9,344 nt of DNA from Clostridiales bacterium. GTDB taxonomy: Bacteria; Bacillota_A; Clostridia; Tissierellales; Sedimentibacteraceae. The first letter of the stretch is position 1; each line of letters begins with the position of its first letter. The position numbers were made by a program, and so were the translations under genes. The notes beneath the pieces are model-generated. The model made no database searches and had not been told where the DNA came from. It saw only the letters and a list, made by a program, of their open reading frames with translations. The DNA lies in contig DOON01000257.1 in assembly GCA_003514865.1 (NCBI GenBank), positions 1 to 9,344 on the forward strand, in the 5' to 3' direction. Positions 1-7,396 of the stretch are shown piece by piece.

Positions 1-294
1 TGCCTGAACTAAATCAGGATCCGTACCATAGGTGGGAGGGCATTCAGAAGCATCTAATATTGCTATTCTGCCGCTGGTACCGGCACCTACATAAATTAAC
101 CTTCCGCCGTTATGTAATTTTTCAACTATTATATCGACTGCTTTTGAAATATTTTCAATTTCCTTTTCTACTGCTAATGCTACCTTCTTATCTTCATTAT
201 TTATCATTTGAAGCATATTTACGGTTGAAACACTGTCTATATTTATGGTTGACGGATTTCTGTTTTCCGTCTGTAACGTCTTTATCTCTTTCAT
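1..294 (-). CDS. murQ: N-acetylmuramic acid 6-phosphate etherase, N-terminal 98 residues (cut by window edge)
   Basis: MurQ cleaves the D-lactyl ether of MurNAc-6-phosphate to give GlcNAc-6-phosphate and D-lactate in the cytoplasm. The reading frame is open from the ATG at 294 to the window edge, 98 codons of a family that is usually about 300 residues. The N-terminal family signature [12 protein letters not shown] is at residues 9-20. The start of the SIS sugar-phosphate domain follows: [13 protein letters not shown] at 64-76 and [11 protein letters not shown] at 80-90. Glu84 in the second block matches the position of the catalytic glutamate (Glu83) of E. coli MurQ. A TGAGG ribosome binding site (complement of 300-304) lies 5 nt before the ATG. 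The gene starts 19 nt after the oppF stop with no terminator between, so it is probably the distal gene of the same operon. Its C-terminal half, including the second proposed catalytic glutamate, is outside the window. Confidence 0.95.
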   Translation of the reverse strand, partial: MKEIKTLQTENRNPSTINIDSVSTVNMLQMINNEDKKVALAVEKEIENISKAVDIIVEKLHNGGRLIYVGAGTSGRIAILDASECPPTYGTDPDLVQA

Positions 295-313
295 ATTTGC
301 CTCATTTTTTTCG

Positions 314-1276
314 TTATAAATGGCACGCTGTTTGGTGGGTACCATTTATGGTTTTTAGAATCGGTCTGTTTTCCTTGCATATTTCCATGGCCTTACTGCA
401 TCTTGCGTATAACGGGCATCCTTTTGGAGGATTAACAGGACTTGGAACGTCACCTTGAAGTATTATCCTTTTCTTCTTTTGGAGCGGATCCTTTGAAGGT
501 ACTGCTGATAACAATGCCTGCGTATATGGATGCATTGGATTTTCGAATATTTCTTCCGTCTTACCGGTTTCCACTATGCGTCCTAAGTACATAACCGCAA
601 CTGAGTTGCTTATATGTCTTACTACATTTAAATCATGAGAAATAAATATATATGTTAATTTCAAATCTTTCTGGAGCTCAATCATCAAATTTAATATTTG
701 GGATTGTATTGAAACATCAAGTGCTGATACAGGTTCATCTGCCACTACAAATTTTGGTTTGCTTATAATTGCTCTTGCTATGCTTATTCTCTGTCTTTGT
801 CCGCCGCTGAACTGATGCGGATATCTCTCAAGCTGTTCCTTAGACAATCCCACCTTTTCCATAACCCATAATACTTGTTCGTCTAATTCATTCTGAGTCA
901 TTGTAAAATGTGTTTTAAGCGGCTCTTCCAACAGCTTTTTTACTGTCATTCGGGGATTTAATGAGCTGTAAGGATTCTGAAAAATCAGCTGCATATCCTT
1001 TCTGCTTTTTCTCATTTCTTCCTTAGAAAGCTTTAGCATATCTCTATCGTTAAAAGTTACTTTACCTGATGTTGGTTCAATTATTCTAAGTATGCTTCTG
1101 CCTGTTGTAGACTTTCCGCAGCCTGATTCACCTACAAGTGCGAATGTTTCTTGTTCATTTACTTTAAAGCTGATATCATCCACTGCATGTACAAATTCTT
1201 TTGTTTGTTTAAAAACGCCGGATTTAACAGGGAAGTATGTTTTTAAATTTTCAACATTCAACAATTCTTTACTCAT
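314..1276 (-). CDS. oppF: Oligopeptide/dipeptide ABC transporter ATP-binding protein, OppF/DppF type
   Basis: This is one of the two cytoplasmic ATPases that power a peptide importer; it pairs with the OppD-type ATPase encoded just upstream. The 320-residue product shows Walker A GESGCGKS (49-56), Q-loop Gln100, signature FSGGQ (156-160), Walker B FVVADEP (176-182) and the switch His214. The C-terminal oligopeptide-transporter extension (about 250-320) carries Cys287, Cys293, Cys300 and Cys318; this cysteine pattern recurs in Opp/Dpp ATPases. The frame is open upstream to 1324, but I place the start at the ATG at 1276. [15 protein letters not shown] is the normal OppF N-terminus, and a GGTGAG ribosome binding site (complement of 1281-1286) stands 4 nt before it. 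The gene then overlaps the end of oppD by 8 nt, which suggests translational coupling. Family assignment is firm; the transported substrate is not shown by this protein. Confidence 0.95.
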   Translation of the reverse strand: MSKELLNVENLKTYFPVKSGVFKQTKEFVHAVDDISFKVNEQETFALVGESGCGKSTTGRSILRIIEPTSGKVTFNDRDMLKLSKEEMRKSRKDMQLIFQNPYSSLNPRMTVKKLLEEPLKTHFTMTQNELDEQVLWVMEKVGLSKEQLERYPHQFSGGQRQRISIARAIISKPKFVVADEPVSALDVSIQSQILNLMIELQKDLKLTYIFISHDLNVVRHISNSVAVMYLGRIVETGKTEEIFENPMHPYTQALLSAVPSKDPLQKKKRIILQGDVPSPVNPPKGCPLYARCSKAMEICKENRPILKTINGTHQTACHL

Positions 1277-2264
1277 TTTTCTCACCACTTTCACCGTATA
1301 GCCAGCATCTGCATTTATGCCCATCTTCTATTTCTATTAATTCAGGGGCTCTTTTTCTGCATATTTCCATTGCTTTATCGCATCGTTCTTCAAATCTGCA
1401 CCCTACTGGGGCATAACCTCCCGTGGGAACCATGCCCGGGATAGTATAAAGATTTTTACTTTTATCTCCAAGAGATGTTACTGCCTTCAGAAGTCCTGCA
1501 GAATACGGATGTGCAGTGTTGTGAAACAAACTTACAACATCTGTCTCTTCCACTATTTGACCGGCATAAAATACAGCTACCTTTTCGCATGTTTCGGCAA
1601 TCACTCCCAAATCATGCGTAATCATTATAATTGATGTGTCATATGATTCTTTTAATTCATTCATTAAGTCCAATATTTGAGCTTGAATGGTCACGTCTAA
1701 CGCTGTTGTAGGTTCATCTGCAATCAATAATTTCGGTTTGCATATTAATGCTATGGCTATCATAATACGCTGCAGCATGCCTCCCGACAATTGGTGGGGA
1801 TACTCCTTCAATATTTGTTCTGCTCTTGGTATGCCTACCTTTTTAAGCATGTTCAATGACATATCTCTCATTTGTGCTTTGTTTAAATCGGTATGAAATT
1901 TTAATGTTTCTATTATTTGCTGCTCTATAGTAAAGATTGGGTCCAATGCTGTCATTGGTTCTTGAAATATCATAGATATTTCTTTCCCTCTTAATTTTCT
2001 GATTTCATTATTTTTAAGCTTTAATAAGTCTATGCTTTCCGTTTCTGGTTGGAATAATATCTTTCCATTGCTTGTTTTCAATGGATATGATAAGAGCTGC
2101 ATAATTGAAAGTGCAGTTATACTCTTGCCACAGCCGGATTCTCCCACAATCCCGTAGCTTTGTTTTTTTCCTACATTAAAGCTTACATTGTCAACTAATT
2201 TCTTAGTGCTGCTCTTAGTAGTTAATTCAATATCAAGATTTTTTATACTCAGTAAATCACTCAC
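1269..2264 (-). CDS. oppD: Oligopeptide/dipeptide ABC transporter ATP-binding protein, OppD/DppD type
   Basis: This is the second cytoplasmic ATPase of the peptide importer (331 residues, normal OppD/DppD length). It shows Walker A GESGCGKS (41-48), Q-loop Gln101, signature LSGGM (159-163), Walker B LLIADEP (179-185) and the switch His217. The C-terminal region (about 250-325) is the oligopeptide-transporter domain, with Cys289, Cys295, Cys302, Cys318 and Cys320. In some OppD proteins equivalent cysteines have been reported to bind an iron-sulfur cluster, so one is possible here. Translation starts at GTG (2264), supported by AGGAGG 6 nt upstream. No ATG in the first residues competes with it. 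The gene begins 10 nt after the oppC stop and overlaps oppF by 8 nt. Confidence 0.95.
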   Translation of the reverse strand: MSDLLSIKNLDIELTTKSSTKKLVDNVSFNVGKKQSYGIVGESGCGKSITALSIMQLLSYPLKTSNGKILFQPETESIDLLKLKNNEIRKLRGKEISMIFQEPMTALDPIFTIEQQIIETLKFHTDLNKAQMRDMSLNMLKKVGIPRAEQILKEYPHQLSGGMLQRIMIAIALICKPKLLIADEPTTALDVTIQAQILDLMNELKESYDTSIIMITHDLGVIAETCEKVAVFYAGQIVEETDVVSLFHNTAHPYSAGLLKAVTSLGDKSKNLYTIPGMVPTGGYAPVGCRFEERCDKAMEICRKRAPELIEIEDGHKCRCWLYGESGEKNE

Positions 2265-2270
2265 AGCTAG

Positions 2271-2276
2271 CCTCCT
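2271..2276 (-). promoter_or_regulatory. Ribosome binding site fixing the GTG start of oppD
   Basis: The minus strand reads AGGAGG here, a perfect Shine-Dalgarno core, 6 nt before the GTG at 2264. It overlaps the TAG stop of oppC (2275-2277), so ribosomes ending oppC are placed directly on the oppD start. This is the reason for accepting GTG as the initiator. Confidence 0.8.
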
Positions 2277-3135
2277 ACAACTTTAATTTTGGGTCAAGCA
2301 CGTCTCTTAAACTGTCCCCTAATATGTTAAAGGACAATATGGTGCATATTATAAATATTGCAGGAAAAACTGTCAGCCATGGGGCTATTTCCATATATTT
2401 TCTGCTTTCATTCAACATTGAACCCCAAGAAGGATCCGGTGGCTGTATACCTAATCCTAAGAAGCTCAATGATGCTTCTGTCAAAATTGCACCTGACAAT
2501 GCCAATGTAATTTGTACTGTAAAAGGGGCTAAAATATTAGGTATTATATGTTTTAAAATTATATTTACAGATTTTAAACCTATACTTTTTGCGCTTGTTA
2601 TATATTCCATAGATTTAACTGATATTACGGATGCTCTGACAGTCCTGGTAAACACGGGCGTGTTGACAATTCCTATGGCAATCATAGTGTTTGTTAAGTT
2701 TGGACCCAATGCAGACACTATAAATAACGCTAACAATATGGATGGGAAAGCAAACAAAATATCCATAAATCTCATTATCAAGCTATCGACCCTTCCTTCG
2801 AAATAGCCTGCAATCACACCAAACAGAAGTCCAAAGCTTGCTGCTATACCGACCGATATGATTCCTACTTTAAGTGAAACCCTTGCACCGAAAATGATGC
2901 GGCTAAATACATCTCTGCCAAAATTATCGGTCCCGAAAATAAACTTGCCGTCAGGTGATGCTAATTTATTCTTTGTAAACATTTCAGTTATGTCATAAGG
3001 CGCTATTTTATCGGCGAATAAACTCAGTAAAATAATTAATATTACTCCTATAAGTCCGATTCTTCCTATTGGATCCTTAAATAATTCTTTAATAATATTG
3101 TCTATACCTTTTAAAATTCCGACGATTGTTTTCAT
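2275..3135 (-). CDS. oppC: Oligopeptide/dipeptide ABC transporter permease, OppC/DppC type
   Basis: This is an inner-membrane permease subunit, partner of OppB, 286 residues as usual for the family. A cytoplasmic N-terminus is followed by a first membrane segment at about 25-41. An extracytoplasmic stretch holds the OppC/DppC-typical GTDNFGRDVFSR (68-79). Further membrane segments lie at about 88-111, 124-143, 149-165, 203-225 and 252-273. The EAA-type loop that contacts the ATPases is at about 179-200 (SAKSIGLKS then KHIIPN). SFLGLGIQPPDPSWG (224-238) is a strong DppC/OppC signature. The ATG at 3135 has an AGGTGAG ribosome binding site close before it and lies 12 nt after the oppB stop. The family is certain; the choice between Opp and Dpp naming, and the substrate, are not. 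Confidence 0.95.
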   Translation of the reverse strand: MKTIVGILKGIDNIIKELFKDPIGRIGLIGVILIILLSLFADKIAPYDITEMFTKNKLASPDGKFIFGTDNFGRDVFSRIIFGARVSLKVGIISVGIAASFGLLFGVIAGYFEGRVDSLIMRFMDILFAFPSILLALFIVSALGPNLTNTMIAIGIVNTPVFTRTVRASVISVKSMEYITSAKSIGLKSVNIILKHIIPNILAPFTVQITLALSGAILTEASLSFLGLGIQPPDPSWGSMLNESRKYMEIAPWLTVFPAIFIICTILSFNILGDSLRDVLDPKLKL

Positions 3136-3147
3136 TTTCTCACCTGC

Positions 3148-4092
3148 CTATTTGTAAGTTATACGAGGATCTACATATGTGTAGAGTATATCTACTATTA
3201 AGTTTACCATTACGTATATGAATGCAATAAACAATACACATCCTTGTACCACCGGATAGTCCCTCTGATTTATGGCAGTAAGTGTCATTAGTCCTAATCC
3301 CGGTATCGAAAAAATCTGTTCTGCAACCACTGCACCGCCCAACAAAGATCCTATTTGCATTCCTACTAAGGTAATAATGGGTATGAGACCGTTTCTCAAA
3401 GCATGCTTAAATATAACAACCTTTTCTGCTGCACCCTTTGCCCGTATAGTTTTGATAAAATCCTGCTTTAAAACTTCCAAAACAGACGAACGAGTCATTC
3501 TCATTACTGAACCTGACATGCTTGTACCAAGTATTAAAGCAGGTAAAATCATAATTTGCATATTTATTGATGGATTTTCGAAAAAACCAACATATCCAAC
3601 CGGTGAATAATACTGAAATACCAAAGATAAAAACAATATCAACAATGTTGCAGATGCAAAACCGGGTACTGATACTCCAAGCAACGCTATTACTCTTATA
3701 ATTCCGTCAATTAATGAATTTCTTTTAAGTGCAGACAATATCCCTAATGGTATACCAATCAAACAAGATATAAAAGCAGCCATAAATGTTAACTGGGCTG
3801 TAATTTTAAAACGAGACATTATTTCAGGGAATATTGATTTATCAGTTCTGAATGACCTGCCAAAATCGCCCTTCAATACCTTAGAAATCCAATCCCAATA
3901 CTGCTTATACAACGGCTGGTCTAATCCAAATTTCTTTTCTAACTGGACTCTAAGCTCAGGATTTTCTTCTATACCTAACAGACCTGATATAACATCACCG
4001 GGTATCAGCTGCATTATTAAAAATATACATAAACTAATGCCTATTAAAACAGGAATAAGCGCTAATAATCTTCTAATTATATATGACCTCAT
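3148..4092 (-). CDS. oppB: Oligopeptide/dipeptide ABC transporter permease, OppB/DppB type
   Basis: This is the first permease subunit of the importer, 314 residues. It begins with the typical DppB N-terminus (MRSYIIRRLL) and a membrane segment at about 8-30, then the conserved PGD at 31-33. An extracytoplasmic region follows, with KKFGLDQPLYKQYW (53-66) and GDFGRSF (75-81). Further membrane segments lie at about 99-121, 133-160, 180-198, 235-257 and 285-306. The EAA loop is at about 211-238 (FIKTIRAKGA then KHALRNGLIP). The C-terminus DPRITYK is also typical. AAGGAA (complement of 4101-4106) lies 8 nt before the ATG. The gene is separated from the binding-protein gene by about 81 nt that contain a hairpin, so its expression may be set below that of the binding protein. 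Confidence 0.95.
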   Translation of the reverse strand: MRSYIIRRLLALIPVLIGISLCIFLIMQLIPGDVISGLLGIEENPELRVQLEKKFGLDQPLYKQYWDWISKVLKGDFGRSFRTDKSIFPEIMSRFKITAQLTFMAAFISCLIGIPLGILSALKRNSLIDGIIRVIALLGVSVPGFASATLLILFLSLVFQYYSPVGYVGFFENPSINMQIMILPALILGTSMSGSVMRMTRSSVLEVLKQDFIKTIRAKGAAEKVVIFKHALRNGLIPIITLVGMQIGSLLGGAVVAEQIFSIPGLGLMTLTAINQRDYPVVQGCVLFIAFIYVMVNLIVDILYTYVDPRITYK

Positions 4093-4118
4093 TTCATCAC
4101 TTCCTTAATAAATATGAA

Positions 4119-4163
4119 AAGGGAATAAAACCAGCCATATAGCTGTGCTTATTCTATTCCCTT
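4119..4163 (-). terminator. Intra-operon hairpin between binding-protein gene and oppB (attenuator or mRNA stabiliser)
   Basis: On the minus strand AAGGGAATA (4163-4155) pairs perfectly with TATTCCCTT (4127-4119), a 9-bp outer stem. An inner CAGC/GCTG helix around the loop lies at about 4144-4131, with an unpaired stretch between the helices. The 3' side continues with only four T residues before CATATTT, so full termination looks unlikely. Such a hairpin after a binding-protein gene commonly gives partial termination or 3'-end protection, letting the binding protein be made in excess over the membrane components. That role is inference; the stem itself is directly visible. Confidence 0.6.
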
Positions 4164-4173
4164 CTATTAACAA

Positions 4174-5757
4174 CTATTTTATTACTATATTATCAAATTT
4201 TTCAGCATTAAATGTTGATGGTTCAAAACCTTCAATGTTAGTTCTTTGGAAAAAATATTCCATTGGCGATGCCATAAAAATGTTAGGGCTGTCATTTAAT
4301 ACAATTTTTTGAGCTTTTTTGTAAATTTCTTCTCTTTCTGCTTCATTAACTGTAACCTTTCCTTCATCACACAATGCATCTACTTCAGGGTTTGAATATC
4401 CCCAAACATTGGCTGAACCTTTTGTAGAGAAGAAAAACGCTACTGCTCTGTTAGGGTCTGTACCTGCACCGTTCCTGCCTGCCATCATTTCATGAGTTCT
4501 ATTGCTCCAAGCATCAACATATTGTCCTGATTCAAGGTTTTCAATAGATGCTTTTATGCCTATTTGTTCTAATTGTTTTTGAAGTATTTCTCCTGTAGCC
4601 CTAATATCATCGTATAAACCAACAGCTATTTTAGTTTCAAATCCATCAGGATATCCTGCTTCAGCCATTAATTTTTTCGCCTTTTCTATATTCTGCTGAT
4701 ATAAATCTTCATTGGCATAGTCAATTGTCCATCTTCCCATTGCAGGAGTTACAAATCCTGTAACAGTTGCTTCCCCGTTATATACTAAATCAATAATTTC
4801 CTGTCTGTTAACTGCAAGGCTTATTGCTTGTCTTACTCTTACATCTTTAAATTTATCTAAGTCCAGATTAAATCCTAAAAAGCTGTATTCATTTGACTGA
4901 TATGGTTTTATAGCAACATCTTTATTTCCTTCAAGCAATGAAATACTTTGTGCAGGAAGCTTTATTAAATGCACGTTGCCTGTACGAATTGCAGCTATTC
5001 TTGTTGATTCGTCAGTCATAACATAATATTCGATTCCATCTAATTTAGGTAATCCTTCTTCATAATAATCAGGATTTTTTTCTAATATAACTTTGTTGTC
5101 AGGAATCCATTCTTTAAGCATAAATGGTCCCGTACCACATGCAACTTGCATTAGGTTTCCATTTTCCTCTACTACTTCCTTCGGTACTATAGCACCGTAG
5201 AGACTTGTTAAATTAGTTAAAAATGGAGCAAAAGGTTCTTTTAAAGTAAACTTTATTGTATAAGTATCAACAATTTCCATATTATCAATCATATTGTAAT
5301 ATGATTTCCCTATTGCAGCAACTTCAGGGTCTAATACTCTTTCAAAGCTATATTTAACATCTTCTGCGACCATTTCTCTTCCATTGTGGAACTTAACGCC
5401 TTCTTTTAATTTGAATATGTAAGTCAAATCATCAGGCTGATCCCAAGACTCAGCAAGCTCAGGTATAAAATTCATATCACCATCAACATCCACTAAGGTG
5501 TCGTAAATTTGTCTGAATATTCTAATTGAAGCTGCCGCAGTAATCGTATGTGGGTCTAATCCTATAGGCTCAGATTCCGTAGCATATTTTAATATTTGTG
5601 CCGGTGCCGGCCCTTCTGAAGGAGTCTTTTCTGATGGTCCTTCTGACTGCTCGAGCTGTTCACCCTGTGTTGGCTGTTCCTTCCCACCGCATGCTGTTAA
5701 TGCAATAACCATTACCAACATCAGTGAAACAAGTGATAATATTTTTTTTGATTTCAT
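4174..5757 (-). CDS. oppA: Peptide-binding lipoprotein of the ABC importer (SBP_bac_5 family, OppA/DppA type)
   Basis: This is the extracytoplasmic solute receptor anchored to the membrane by lipid, 527 residues. The signal peptide is residues 1-22 with lipobox LTAC, and Cys23 is the predicted lipidated residue. A polar Gln/Glu/Ser/Pro-rich linker spans about 24-54. The family-5 binding fold begins near residue 55: ELAESW is at 100-105, and FKLKEGVKFHNG (115-126) with AEDVKYSFERV (131-141) form the classic signature. The frame is open upstream to 5877, but the ATG at 5757 is chosen because it begins a clean lipoprotein signal and has GGGAGG 7 nt upstream. Only 1 nt separates this start from the stop of the serine hydrolase gene. 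Family-5 proteins bind peptides, but some bind murein peptides (MppA) or muropeptides. The neighbours favour a cell-wall-derived ligand here; residues alone do not decide it. Confidence 0.93.
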   Translation of the reverse strand: MKSKKILSLVSLMLVMVIALTACGGKEQPTQGEQLEQSEGPSEKTPSEGPAPAQILKYATESEPIGLDPHTITAAASIRIFRQIYDTLVDVDGDMNFIPELAESWDQPDDLTYIFKLKEGVKFHNGREMVAEDVKYSFERVLDPEVAAIGKSYYNMIDNMEIVDTYTIKFTLKEPFAPFLTNLTSLYGAIVPKEVVEENGNLMQVACGTGPFMLKEWIPDNKVILEKNPDYYEEGLPKLDGIEYYVMTDESTRIAAIRTGNVHLIKLPAQSISLLEGNKDVAIKPYQSNEYSFLGFNLDLDKFKDVRVRQAISLAVNRQEIIDLVYNGEATVTGFVTPAMGRWTIDYANEDLYQQNIEKAKKLMAEAGYPDGFETKIAVGLYDDIRATGEILQKQLEQIGIKASIENLESGQYVDAWSNRTHEMMAGRNGAGTDPNRAVAFFFSTKGSANVWGYSNPEVDALCDEGKVTVNEAEREEIYKKAQKIVLNDSPNIFMASPMEYFFQRTNIEGFEPSTFNAEKFDNIVIK

Positions 5758-5758
5758 T

Positions 5759-6787
5759 TTAATTCCTCCCTTTTGAAATAGTATTAAGAATACAATTATG
5801 TAATTCTTTTCTAAAACTAAATAAATCTTTTGCTTCTTCTTTGGTATGAAGTCTGTTTGTAAATGTAACCGCTGCAATATTCTTATCCTTGCAAATATAA
5901 ATGGATGTTCCGGTAAAGCCCGTATGACCGCACCCTGATGGAAATGATTCGGATATTTGCCATCCTAATCCCCTGCCTTCTCTATGCTCCTTCATTGATG
6001 ACTTAATAAGTTCATCGGTTGATGCCATGTAATAAAGGCATAAGTCAGCATAAGCATTAACATCTGCAAATATACCTGCATGACCTGATACTCCTTTAAA
6101 GAAGTATTGAGCGTTACCATCATTTACTTCTCCGACAAGTGCTTTGTCATGACTCCTCCAATTGTTAAATTCAATATTTCTATCCTTACACATTTTTTCT
6201 TCGATACCATTACCATATGAGGTAGGGGCAATATTTGATTTGTGGTTAGGACAATAATATATATTTTTGATATTTAACCTTTGCTTTATATATTTTTCAA
6301 GGCTTTCTTCCAAAGATAGCCCGGTTACACTTTTTATAATTTCCGCTAACAACATAAAATTCAAATCACTGTAAAGAGTACCGCTAAATTTTTCATACTT
6401 GCCGATTGCTTTGTTCATAACCTCAAAAACTGTTCCTTCCTCCGAATAAAAAGGATACCAGTCTATTAAACCTGAATTATGGGTCAGCAATTGCTCAACG
6501 GTAACACCTTTCAGCCTCTCGTTCAATACTTCGAACTCGCTAATAATTGGCAAATAGCTGTTAATTTCACCTTTTAAGCTTATTTTTCCATCATTTATAA
6601 GCATAAGTATTTCAGTTGAAGTAATAATTTTACTTAAAGATGCCACATCATATACTGTATCAACCTGGACATTGCCGAATGCTTTGTTATAATAAGTTTT
6701 TTCAGTGCTGAATATCTTGCAAACAGCTGATGGAAAATAATTTTCTTCCATATATCTGTTTATGATGCTATCTATCGTAGATTTCAT
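5759..6787 (-). CDS. Cytoplasmic serine hydrolase of the beta-lactamase/DD-peptidase fold; candidate muropeptide amidase
   Basis: This 342-residue protein of the beta-lactamase (class C-like) family carries the three family motifs. SLSK (Ser50 to Lys53) holds the nucleophile and base, Tyr139-Ser-Asp141 stands in the YxN position, and His288-Thr-Gly290 is in the KTG position. GVSGHAGIFA (232-241) and GHTGFTGTS (287-295) resemble the subgroup that includes Bacillus subtilis YbbE/AmiE. AmiE is an N-acetylmuramoyl-L-alanine amidase encoded with murQ and nagZ in that species. No signal peptide or membrane segment is visible, so it should act inside the cell. The ATG at 6787 has GAGGAG 5 nt before it. 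The stop is 1 nt before the binding-protein start, tying the hydrolase to the importer. An amidase acting on imported muropeptides is the best contextual guess. An esterase, a D-amino-acid peptidase or another amide hydrolase is possible. Confidence 0.85.
   Translation of the reverse strand: MKSTIDSIINRYMEENYFPSAVCKIFSTEKTYYNKAFGNVQVDTVYDVASLSKIITSTEILMLINDGKISLKGEINSYLPIISEFEVLNERLKGVTVEQLLTHNSGLIDWYPFYSEEGTVFEVMNKAIGKYEKFSGTLYSDLNFMLLAEIIKSVTGLSLEESLEKYIKQRLNIKNIYYCPNHKSNIAPTSYGNGIEEKMCKDRNIEFNNWRSHDKALVGEVNDGNAQYFFKGVSGHAGIFADVNAYADLCLYYMASTDELIKSSMKEHREGRGLGWQISESFPSGCGHTGFTGTSIYICKDKNIAAVTFTNRLHTKEEAKDLFSFRKELHNCILNTISKGRN
5765..5770 (-). promoter_or_regulatory. Ribosome binding site of the binding-protein gene, inside the hydrolase gene
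   Basis: The minus strand reads GGGAGG, 7 nt before the ATG at 5757, and lies wholly within the last codons of the serine hydrolase gene. It supports the downstream ATG over longer in-frame starts and implies translational coupling of the two genes. Confidence 0.75.
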
Positions 6788-6799
6788 TTTCTCTCCTCA

Positions 6800-6824
6800 T
6801 TGGGGACATCCTTGGGGACATTCC
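6800..6824. repeat. Two tandem copies of a TTGGGGACAT-CC unit
   Basis: The plus strand has TTGGGGACATCC (6800-6811) followed directly by TTGGGGACATTCC (6812-6824); they differ by one extra T. The second copy is also the left arm of the adjacent palindrome. The G-run is unusual in this AT-rich context and does not encode protein, since it lies just before the hydrolase ribosome binding site. Confidence 0.75.
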
Positions 6825-6872
6825 TTCAATGCTTACCCACATAGACTATCCCTACATTGAAGGTGTGTCCCC
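6814..6872. repeat. GGGGACA...TGTCCCC palindromic element (REP-like) between GNAT and hydrolase genes
   Basis: The left arm GGGGACATTCCTTCAATG (6814-6831) and right arm CATTGAAGGTGTGTCCCC (6855-6872) pair as 7 bp plus 9 bp, interrupted by two non-Watson-Crick positions. The loop is 23 nt (6832-6854). The GGGGACA/TGTCCCC ends resemble short palindromic repeats scattered in many clostridial genomes, some found near IS200-like (REP-associated) transposases; that link comes from memory, not from this sequence. No transposase lies in the window. The element fills almost the whole 91-nt gap inside the operon. Transcribed, it would form a strong hairpin 14 nt upstream of the hydrolase ribosome binding site, with no T-run after it, so it is not a standard terminator. 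Confidence 0.7.
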
Positions 6873-6878
6873 TTTCCG

Positions 6879-7379
6879 CTAAATCAATTTACTCATATAA
6901 ATATCATTTATATACTCTCCATTTACAAGAAGAGAATCTTTCTTTACACCTTCAGCTTCAAATCCCATTTTTCTGTATAATGCATAAGCGCCAGGATTGT
7001 TCTCCATTACAGTAAGCTCCAATCTGTGCTTATTATGCCTCTTTGCCCAAACTTCCAATTCTTTAAAAAGCATTGTTCCTACGCCTTTTCCTACATGGCT
7101 TTGCAATATGGCTATTCCAATAGTAACTATATGCTTTACCCTATTTTGGTTTCTGCCAAAGGCACCTAAATATCCTACTAATTCACCGTTCTCTTCTGCA
7201 ACTATAATTGTAGAATCATCATTATTAATCATATTCTCAATTTCTTTTATCTGCTCAGAAAGAGAAATATTTCTCTCATTAGGTTCATATAATCTAAATA
7301 TTGTTTCTTCATCAAGCTTGCTGTAAAGCTTCATATATTTTTCTGCATCATCTGACTTTATATGCCTTACTTTAATCAT
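6879..7379 (-). CDS. GNAT-family N-acetyltransferase, substrate unknown
   Basis: This 166-residue single-domain acetyltransferase uses acetyl-CoA on an amine. The core fold is visible: VRHIKSDDAEKYMKLY at 4-19 (beta1-alpha1), the strand GELVGYLGAF at 65-74, and the acetyl-CoA pyrophosphate loop QSHVGKGVGTML at 93-104 (Gln93, Gly97, Gly99, Gly101). Late motifs are NNPGAYALYRKMGF (127-140), with Tyr135 at the usual general-acid position, and the C-terminal NGEYINDIYMSKL. The ATG at 7379 has GGAGG 4 nt upstream and is 17 nt after the anmK stop, so it belongs to the anmK operon. It resembles amino-acid or antibiotic-type N-acetyltransferases in general form. In this setting it might acetylate amino sugars, released amino acids or peptides, but nothing in the sequence fixes the substrate. 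Confidence 0.9.
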   Translation of the reverse strand: MIKVRHIKSDDAEKYMKLYSKLDEETIFRLYEPNERNISLSEQIKEIENMINNDDSTIIVAEENGELVGYLGAFGRNQNRVKHIVTIGIAILQSHVGKGVGTMLFKELEVWAKRHNKHRLELTVMENNPGAYALYRKMGFEAEGVKKDSLLVNGEYINDIYMSKLI

Positions 7380-7396
7380 AAATCCTCCATCAATAA

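Noticed and set aside
145..157. 13-nt palindrome TGAAATATTTTCA, similar to the candidate operator half sites
   Set aside because: It lies inside the murQ coding sequence, uses ordinary codons and is the kind of symmetry expected by chance in AT-rich DNA; there is no promoter beside it.
60..458. Plus-strand open frame of 132 codons over murQ and the end of oppF
   Set aside because: It is antisense to a clear MurQ N-terminus, has no ribosome binding site and its product is an aromatic/leucine-rich string with no family resemblance.
1277..1324. Upstream extension of oppF (16 extra residues)
   Set aside because: The extra residues are the oppD end read in another frame; the ATG at 1276 has a ribosome binding site and the normal family N-terminus.
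2324..2806. Plus-strand open frame of 160 codons inside oppC
   Set aside because: It is the antisense shadow of a well-conserved permease gene, with no start signals or recognisable domain.
5758..5877. Upstream extension of the binding protein by 40 residues
   Set aside because: It would bury the lipoprotein signal peptide behind a charged stretch that is the hydrolase gene read in another frame; GGGAGG marks the ATG at 5757.
5759..6787. Reading the serine hydrolase as a beta-lactamase resistance gene
   Set aside because: It lacks an export signal, and its sub-family stretches and neighbours point to a peptidoglycan-fragment amidase or esterase instead.
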